DNA of 28,725 nucleotides from an uncultured Slackia sp. (GTDB lineage Bacteria; Actinomycetota; Coriobacteriia; Coriobacteriales; Eggerthellaceae). Each line of letters opens with the position of its first letter. Positions within the stretch are counted from its first letter, which is position 1. The stretch is from positions 1-28,725 of the forward strand of contig USEZ01000008.1 in NCBI GenBank assembly GCA_900553775.1. The letters are read 5' to 3'. Shown here piece by piece: positions 24,493 through 28,725 of the stretch. A program made the position numbers and the translations under genes. Below the pieces are notes generated by a model. The model had not been told where the DNA came from. It ran no database searches and saw only the letters and a list, made by a program, of their open reading frames with translations.

Positions 24493-25674
24493 CTAATCGT
24501 CATAGCGGGCTTTGTCGTATTCCTCTTTGAACGCGGCGAACATGCCCGATACCGACGATTTCTTCGCCAGCGCCTGCTTCTTCGAAGCAGCGGGCCGGAC
24601 CGCTTCGTCGGCGATATCGTCGTCGCGGTCCGCGTCGGCATCGAGGTCGGCGTCGCAATCTTCGCCGCCGTGCGAATCGGCGACATCCGCGTGCGAGCGG
24701 GCAGCGTCCCCGTCGGCGCGGCTCGCCTTGTCGTACTCTTCTTTGAAGGCGGCGAACATGCCCGATACGCCGCCTTCGCTTTCGGCAGGTTGCGCCGGCG
24801 CGGCGGATTCCTCCGCTTTCGCGACGGCCGTATCGTCGGCATCGGCTGCGGCGATAGCGCGCGTATCGTCTCCGTGGCGGGCCTTGTCGTACTCTTCTTT
24901 GAACGAGGCGAACATGCCCTTGCTCGCCGCCATCTGCTTGCCGACGACGTAGGCCCCTTCGTTGATGGCCTCGCCGGCGATATGGGTCGCCTCCTGCACC
25001 TTCGGCTTGGCCTTTTCGGCCGCCTCGTGCATGCGTTCCCTGGCCCGGGCCGTGAACTCGCCCGCCGATTCGGCCCAGCCGCCTTCGGGGGTCAGCTCCC
25101 ACACTTCGTCGGATACGAGGATGGCGCCTTTGAACTCGACGGCCTCGCCCGCTTCGCGCGTATCCTCTTTCACCGCAAGGGTGGCGCCCATGCCGCGCTT
25201 GAACCCCTTGATCAAAGACGCCGGCACCTCAAGCGTTCCTAAGAGGTATTTCGCCGTCACGCCGTTGGATGCCTCGACGCAATCGATGTCGCCCGTTCGC
25301 AGGGAGAACGTGATGTTTCCCACATAGCCGATCGCCGTGGCGTCGGCCGTCATCAGCGGCATGCCCTCCCAGATGACGCAGGAATCCCAATCGATGCCCA
25401 TACGGCGGCAGGCGGCGGGGCCGGTCATATCCGCCTCGTCTTTCACCACGATGCGCCCGTCGGACAGGTCGAACCCGTCCAAGGCGACGAAAAGGTCTTT
25501 GCGGTGGAACATCCACAGCAGGTCGGGACGCTTCACCATGAACCCGACGCAGCGCTTCTCAGACGGGTGGAACACGCACGACTTCACCTTGCCGATGCGC
25601 TTGGTACGACGCTTGCCGCCGAACACGCGCATCTTGTGCATGTCGTTGCTGGTGACCATTTTCTTTCGAGCCAT
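24493..25674 (-). CDS. PRC-barrel-like protein with a motif repeated three times in its C-terminal tail
   Basis: 393 residues. Residues 15-195 appear to be two PRC-barrel-type beta domains: KRRTKRIGKVKSCVFHPSEK with VGFMVKRPDLLW, then AIGYVGNITFSLRTGDIDCVE. A helical segment (FTARARERMHEAAEKAKPKVQE) follows, then a long acidic, Ala-rich tail. Within the tail the motif GMFAxFKEEYDKA occurs three times, at about residues 253-265, 305-317 and 377-389, the last at the very C-terminus. Spacers between copies are unrelated and acidic. PRC barrels occur in RNA-processing and photosynthetic assembly proteins; the role here is unknown. It lies between a YtxH protein and a VTT protein and is probably co-transcribed with both. 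Start 25674 has GAGGGG upstream. Confidence 0.8.
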   Translation of the reverse strand: MARKKMVTSNDMHKMRVFGGKRRTKRIGKVKSCVFHPSEKRCVGFMVKRPDLLWMFHRKDLFVALDGFDLSDGRIVVKDEADMTGPAACRRMGIDWDSCVIWEGMPLMTADATAIGYVGNITFSLRTGDIDCVEASNGVTAKYLLGTLEVPASLIKGFKRGMGATLAVKEDTREAGEAVEFKGAILVSDEVWELTPEGGWAESAGEFTARARERMHEAAEKAKPKVQEATHIAGEAINEGAYVVGKQMAASKGMFASFKEEYDKARHGDDTRAIAAADADDTAVAKAEESAAPAQPAESEGGVSGMFAAFKEEYDKASRADGDAARSHADVADSHGGEDCDADLDADADRDDDIADEAVRPAASKKQALAKKSSVSGMFAAFKEEYDKARYDD

Positions 25675-25695
25675 GAACGAACCCCTCGTTACAAG

Positions 25696-25718
25696 GAGGG
25701 CCGGCTAAACCGGCCCTC
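25696..25718 (-). terminator. Hairpin between the YtxH and PRC-barrel-like genes
   Basis: A perfect 9-bp stem (25696-25704 with 25710-25718) with loop CTAAA lies 29 bases after the YtxH stop and 22 bases before the PRC start. No strong T-tract follows, so it may attenuate transcription or protect the upstream message end instead of fully terminating. Confidence 0.5.
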
Positions 25719-25746
25719 GAACATCATCGAACTATGCGTCGAAACG

Positions 25747-26412
25747 CTATTCGGCCTTCGCCTCGCCTTCGGCGGGCTGTTCGGCCTGCTGCTGCGCGGC
25801 CTGATCCGCTTCGGCCGGCTGCTGCGCGGCAGGCGCGTCGGCGGCCGCATCGGCCTTGGCTCCGTCGCCCGCAAGCGCGGCCGCGGCGGCCGTCATCTTT
25901 TCCTGGGCGGCGTCCACGACGTCGTTGACCTTCTGGGCAGCCACGGGAACCTTCTCGGCCACGGCCGCATGGGCGGCCTCGGCGTTTTTGGCCACCTGCG
26001 CGGCGATGCGCGCGCGAGCCGCGTCGATCTTCGCACGCAGCTCGTCGTTTTTGTCGGAAAACGCCGGCTTCACCGTTTCGGCCGTCTGCTGCACGCGCTG
26101 CGCGGTTTCCTGAACGCGCTGGGCCGCCTCGCCGTAGACCTGCTTGCCCATGGCCGTCACGTCGGTGTAGACCGTCTGGCCCGTCGCCACGGCGGAATCG
26201 TACACGCGATGGCCCGAGACCACCGCTTCGTTGTAAAGCTCCTGCCCGCGCTCGGCCGCCTGGCCGCCGAGCGTTTGAGCCTGGCCGAACGCGGCGGAAG
26301 CCTTGTCGGCCACCAATGCCCGCGTCTCGACGCCCTTGCGAGGCGCGCACAGAAGCGCGATGCCCGCGCCGACCAAACCGCCCATCACGAACGCACCGAA
26401 TTTATGTGCCAT
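25747..26412 (-). CDS. YtxH-domain protein with long amphipathic helical tail
   Basis: 221 residues. The N-terminal YtxH signature GAFVMGGLVGAGIALLCAPRKGVETR is one membrane helix followed by the APxxG-xxxR motif. The rest is a long Ala/Gln/Val-rich helix with heptad-like repeats (AQRVQETAQRVQQTAETVK), then an Ala/Gln/Pro/Glu-rich disordered end. YtxH proteins are small envelope/stress proteins of unclear role; this one is about twice the usual length. AGGAGG sits seven bases before ATG 26412. It heads the cluster with the PRC-barrel-like and VTT proteins. Confidence 0.8.
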   Translation of the reverse strand: MAHKFGAFVMGGLVGAGIALLCAPRKGVETRALVADKASAAFGQAQTLGGQAAERGQELYNEAVVSGHRVYDSAVATGQTVYTDVTAMGKQVYGEAAQRVQETAQRVQQTAETVKPAFSDKNDELRAKIDAARARIAAQVAKNAEAAHAAVAEKVPVAAQKVNDVVDAAQEKMTAAAAALAGDGAKADAAADAPAAQQPAEADQAAQQQAEQPAEGEAKAE

Positions 26413-26474
26413 TGCAGCCTCCTATCTTGCGCGGCCGGATGGCCCGACATCGCGCGCAGACGTTCTTTGCGGCC

Positions 26475-26480
26475 ATTATA
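26475..26480 (-). promoter_or_regulatory. Possible -10 element for the YtxH cluster
   Basis: A perfect TATAAT on the minus strand lies 63 bases before the YtxH start. No good -35 hexamer is visible at the right spacing. Confidence 0.4.
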
Positions 26481-26514
26481 GAAGATAACGCCTGCCGCAC
26501 CGCTTTCGTTGACG

Positions 26515-27003
26515 TTACGTTTCCCCATTTGCGACAGACCGACACGAATCGCAAGGGGAAGGAAAACGCCCCCGGGACAAGAAGGCGTCGAGCCACTCTT
26601 GCGCCGCCTTGAGCGCACGCAGGGCCACCAGGTCGTCGACGTAGCTCACCTCCACGCGGCCGCGCAGGCGTCGGCGGTCGGTCCAGACGCTTTTCCCGAC
26701 GTAGACGGGCCCTTCGCCGCCGATGCGAACCTGCTCTTCTATCACCATATGCTCGAGCAGATGCACAATCGAGGTGTCGTCGGCCACGGCCGCGAACGTC
26801 GAGCCCTTGCCGTTGACGCACGCGTGGCTTAGCAGATGGGGGAAGCGTCGCAACGCGACGGCGACGAGGGCGGGCGATGTCGAGGCGTAGCGCTCGTCGC
26901 CCACGCGCACATCGGCGACGATGCGGTCGGGGCGCACCGCCACATGCTCGATGCCGATCGGGCGCATGGGCGCTTCGCAGGGTTTTTGCGCCCCGCTATG
27001 CAT
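26515..27003 (-). CDS. Small protein resembling an isolated cyanophycin-synthetase N-terminal domain
   Basis: 162 residues from ATG 27003 (AGGAGG nine bases upstream), overlapping the preceding stop as ATGCATAG. A second in-frame ATG lies 12 codons in. By eye it follows the N-terminal domain of cyanophycin synthetase: a leading H and C (LLSHACVNGKGSTF), then TSIVHLLEHMVIEEQVRIG (81-91 HLLEHMVIEEQ), then VGKSVW and a final strand plus helix VEVSYVDDLVALRALKAAQEWL. In CphA these correspond to HxCS, HVIEHVALELQ, FGKTR and FEY-VGLxA. The HxxEH is also the inverted zinc-protease motif. ATP-grasp and Mur-ligase domains of CphA are absent. Function unknown; the match needs profile confirmation. Confidence 0.65.
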   Translation of the reverse strand: MHSGAQKPCEAPMRPIGIEHVAVRPDRIVADVRVGDERYASTSPALVAVALRRFPHLLSHACVNGKGSTFAAVADDTSIVHLLEHMVIEEQVRIGGEGPVYVGKSVWTDRRRLRGRVEVSYVDDLVALRALKAAQEWLDAFLSRGRFPSPCDSCRSVANGET

Positions 27004-28114
27004 CGCCGTCGACCTCCTGCCCGTCGCCGGCATCCGAGGCCGCGTCTTCGGAGGGGGCCTCCTGCGTGCGCGCATCGCCGAGGCGCGGCGCGGCGGAAAC
27101 ATCGTCGGAAAGCTTGACAAGCGTCAAAGCGGAAGCGCCGTCGCCCGCGTTTTCGCGGATGACCAGCCCCTTCCTGTCGGACGTGAACCGATAGGACCCT
27201 CCGCCTTTCAAATCCTCGAACGAAAACGAGATTTCCTTTTTCCACGTATCGAGGGCGTATGCGTAGGAAAGCGACTCGGGCATATCGATCGAATCGCCGT
27301 CGATGACCACGGTCATCGAACCGTCGGCCACCTGCCATTCGCCCTGTATGTCGGAAGCATCGTCGTAGCGCAAATACGCGTTCCAGAACAAAAGGCCGCT
27401 GACCGCGATGGCGATGATGCACGTCGAGACGATCGCGGCGAAGACGATCTTGCGCTTGCGGCCGCGCACGATGGCCTTCTCGCGCTCCGTCGCCTTACGC
27501 GACGTGCTTCGCCCCCGAAGGTCGGCGGATTGCTCGGGCTGCCCTTCGGAAGAAGAGGCTTCGACGCGCGGCGATGCTTCCGCGAAAACGTCGTCGTGCG
27601 AGCCGCGCCCGTCTTGCGCGCGGGAGGGCTTGCGCCCGGCAAGCGGAATCGCGGGAAGACGCCGAGCCGATTCGCAAGATGAAGCGCCCCCGTCGTCAAG
27701 ATCGCCCAGATCGAAAAAGTCGGAAGGCTGCTCCGGAAGGACGGCAAGGCCCGATCCGCCGCGCGGCGGGCTGATCGGACAAGGGGCTGCGCCGCTTACG
27801 CCCGACGCGTCGGGTGCGAGCCCGTCGGAATCGGAGGCCGAAACGACAGGCGTCGCAGGCCGTTTTCCTCGGGAAGAAATCAGCTTGAAAGAAGGAGGGC
27901 TCGGCACGCCGTCGACGCTTGCCGCCGTATCCGAAACGACAGGCTGCAGGCCTTCTTCCGCGGCGCCTCCTTTCCCGGGCATATCCTCGGCGCCGCTTTC
28001 GCAGGCGGCATCGTCGCGATCGGGGGCGTCCGCCTTTCCTTCGCGCGCAAAGGGCGCCTGCGCCTTTTTCCTGCCCTTCACCGAAGGGCGCTTATCCGAT
28101 GAAGCCATGTCCAT
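26996..28114 (-). CDS. Single-pass membrane protein with long disordered cytoplasmic region
   Basis: 372 residues. The first 220 or so residues are Ser/Pro/Asp/Gly-rich and probably disordered, ending in a basic patch (REKAIVRGRKRKI). One membrane helix follows (VFAAIVSTCIIAIAVSGLLFW), then an outer domain of about 70 residues, mostly beta (IQGEWQVADGSMTVVIDG, WKKEISFSFEDLKGGGSYRF), and an acidic disordered end. The outer part has a lipocalin-like opening GEWQ, but I do not recognise the family. It precedes the cyanophycin-synthetase-like gene with an 8-base overlap, and follows the partial gene by 34 bases. Confidence 0.75.
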   Translation of the reverse strand: MDMASSDKRPSVKGRKKAQAPFAREGKADAPDRDDAACESGAEDMPGKGGAAEEGLQPVVSDTAASVDGVPSPPSFKLISSRGKRPATPVVSASDSDGLAPDASGVSGAAPCPISPPRGGSGLAVLPEQPSDFFDLGDLDDGGASSCESARRLPAIPLAGRKPSRAQDGRGSHDDVFAEASPRVEASSSEGQPEQSADLRGRSTSRKATEREKAIVRGRKRKIVFAAIVSTCIIAIAVSGLLFWNAYLRYDDASDIQGEWQVADGSMTVVIDGDSIDMPESLSYAYALDTWKKEISFSFEDLKGGGSYRFTSDRKGLVIRENAGDGASALTLVKLSDDVSAAPRLGDARTQEAPSEDAASDAGDGQEVDGDA

Positions 28115-28148
28115 TCCGTCCGTCTCGATGGCGTCGACGCGCGACGCG

Positions 28149-28725
28149 CTATCCGTACCACGCCTCGCCGAGAAGCGTCGCGATGTCGTCGGAGGAAAGC
28201 ATCCATTCCTCCTCGCCGCGTTCGACGACGACCAGCGCGGAGGCCGTCCTCGGCTTCACCCGGTCGAACGCTTCGAGCAGCCTCTCCTTCAGATACTGCT
28301 TGTATTGCTCGGCATCTTCGCAACGCGCCGCGTCGGAGATGGACGCCGCGAAGATATCGGACTGGTCGGAGAAGCTCTTCGACGTCACCGACACCTCGAT
28401 CCACGCCTTATCGCCGTAGACATCGGCGGAAACGATCGAGAACGCCAGGCCCTGCGCAAGCCGCTCGGTCAATTCGGCCGAAGATATCCCAAGGTCTGAG
28501 AACCCGTACGATGCCGCCGCATCGACTCCCGCATCGTAGTCCTCGATGAATTGCCGCACGTACGCCTCCAAAGCGCCGTCCTCGTCGGCGGCAAGCGCCG
28601 AAAGCTGGGAGGCGATATCCTGCTGCGCCTGCCGGGCTTCCGCCGAAGGAGCGGCATCGTCGACGCGCGTCGCAGCGCCCGACGGCTGCGGGTCGATGGC
28701 GCGCTCGTCGGAGGCCGCCCCGCCC
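28149..28725 (-). CDS. Extracytoplasmic-type protein of unknown function (5' partial)
   Basis: The frame is open to the right edge, so the N-terminus is missing; about 191 residues are seen. It begins with an acidic Ala/Ser/Pro-rich linker (SDERAIDPQPSGAA) like those after lipoprotein cysteines. A mixed alpha/beta domain follows: VRQFIEDYDAGVDAAASYGF, then FSIVSADVYGDKAWIEVSV and YLKERLLEAFDRVKPR, ending TLLGEAWYG. The layout resembles small NTF2-like or DUF4854/5105-type lipoprotein domains in Gram-positive bacteria, but this is not certain. It is probably the first gene of the cluster with the next two. Confidence 0.6.
   Translation of the reverse strand, partial: GGAASDERAIDPQPSGAATRVDDAAPSAEARQAQQDIASQLSALAADEDGALEAYVRQFIEDYDAGVDAAASYGFSDLGISSAELTERLAQGLAFSIVSADVYGDKAWIEVSVTSKSFSDQSDIFAASISDAARCEDAEQYKQYLKERLLEAFDRVKPRTASALVVVERGEEEWMLSSDDIATLLGEAWYG

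Noticed and set aside
1..28725. CRISPR arrays, tRNA or rRNA genes, insertion sequences, integrases, prophage genes
   Set aside because: No regularly spaced repeats, no clover-leaf sequences and no transposase or integrase motifs were seen on either strand.

Overview
The window reads as a high-GC, anaerobic, respiratory actinobacterium of the Coriobacteriia, most likely Eggerthellaceae (inference). The evidence is the gene content: Tat-exported molybdo- and flavo-reductases, a small tetraheme lipoprotein, and a polytopic membrane protein ending in a LuxR helix-turn-helix, a combination typical of Eggerthella and Gordonibacter relatives. Nearly every gene is on the minus strand. The plus strand carries only the 3' end of thiC at the left edge and a phospholipase-like/TRIC-like pair in the middle.

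Left region (1-4800). After thiC comes a minus-strand metabolite-reductase locus, read right to left: a Tat-exported FAD reductase, a tetraheme c-type lipoprotein three bases downstream, an intrinsic terminator, then a LuxR-type membrane regulator. The flavoprotein has a one-base frameshift in its signal peptide. The regulator has an in-frame TAG about halfway. Centre-left (4792-9610): a TM2-domain protein, a UMF1-type MFS transporter, a zinc-dependent phospholipase C-like protein and a TRIC-like channel.

Centre (9634-17850). A six-gene minus-strand operon encodes a complex iron-sulfur molybdoenzyme: DmsA-like catalytic subunit (interrupted by an in-frame TGA where Trp is expected), DmsB ferredoxin, an unusually short DmsC anchor, a TorD chaperone, then NapG-like and NapH-like iron-sulfur proteins. 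Its promoter overlaps or abuts a perfect AT-rich palindrome, and a MarR regulator with its own palindrome and terminator lies just upstream. An HD-domain hydrolase with a roughly 300-base leader follows.

Right (18030-28725). An ArsP_2-type exporter with a Cys/His-rich loop; a tightly overlapping cluster of a 45-residue membrane peptide, TrkH, an exported membrane-anchored protein and RsgA; exonuclease III; an envelope-type cluster (YtxH protein, a PRC-barrel-like protein carrying a motif repeated three times, and a TVP38-family protein); then a small protein resembling an isolated N-terminal domain of cyanophycin synthetase, a long disordered single-pass membrane protein, and a gene cut off by the right edge.

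The points most worth following up are the NapGH-extended, short-DmsC molybdoenzyme operon, the stand-alone cyanophycin-synthetase-like domain with an HxxEH motif, the triple FKEEYDKA motif, the TrkH-coupled micropeptide, and the three single-lesion inactivations, all of them in accessory redox genes. All assignments are from reading sequence and motifs; no database search was run.
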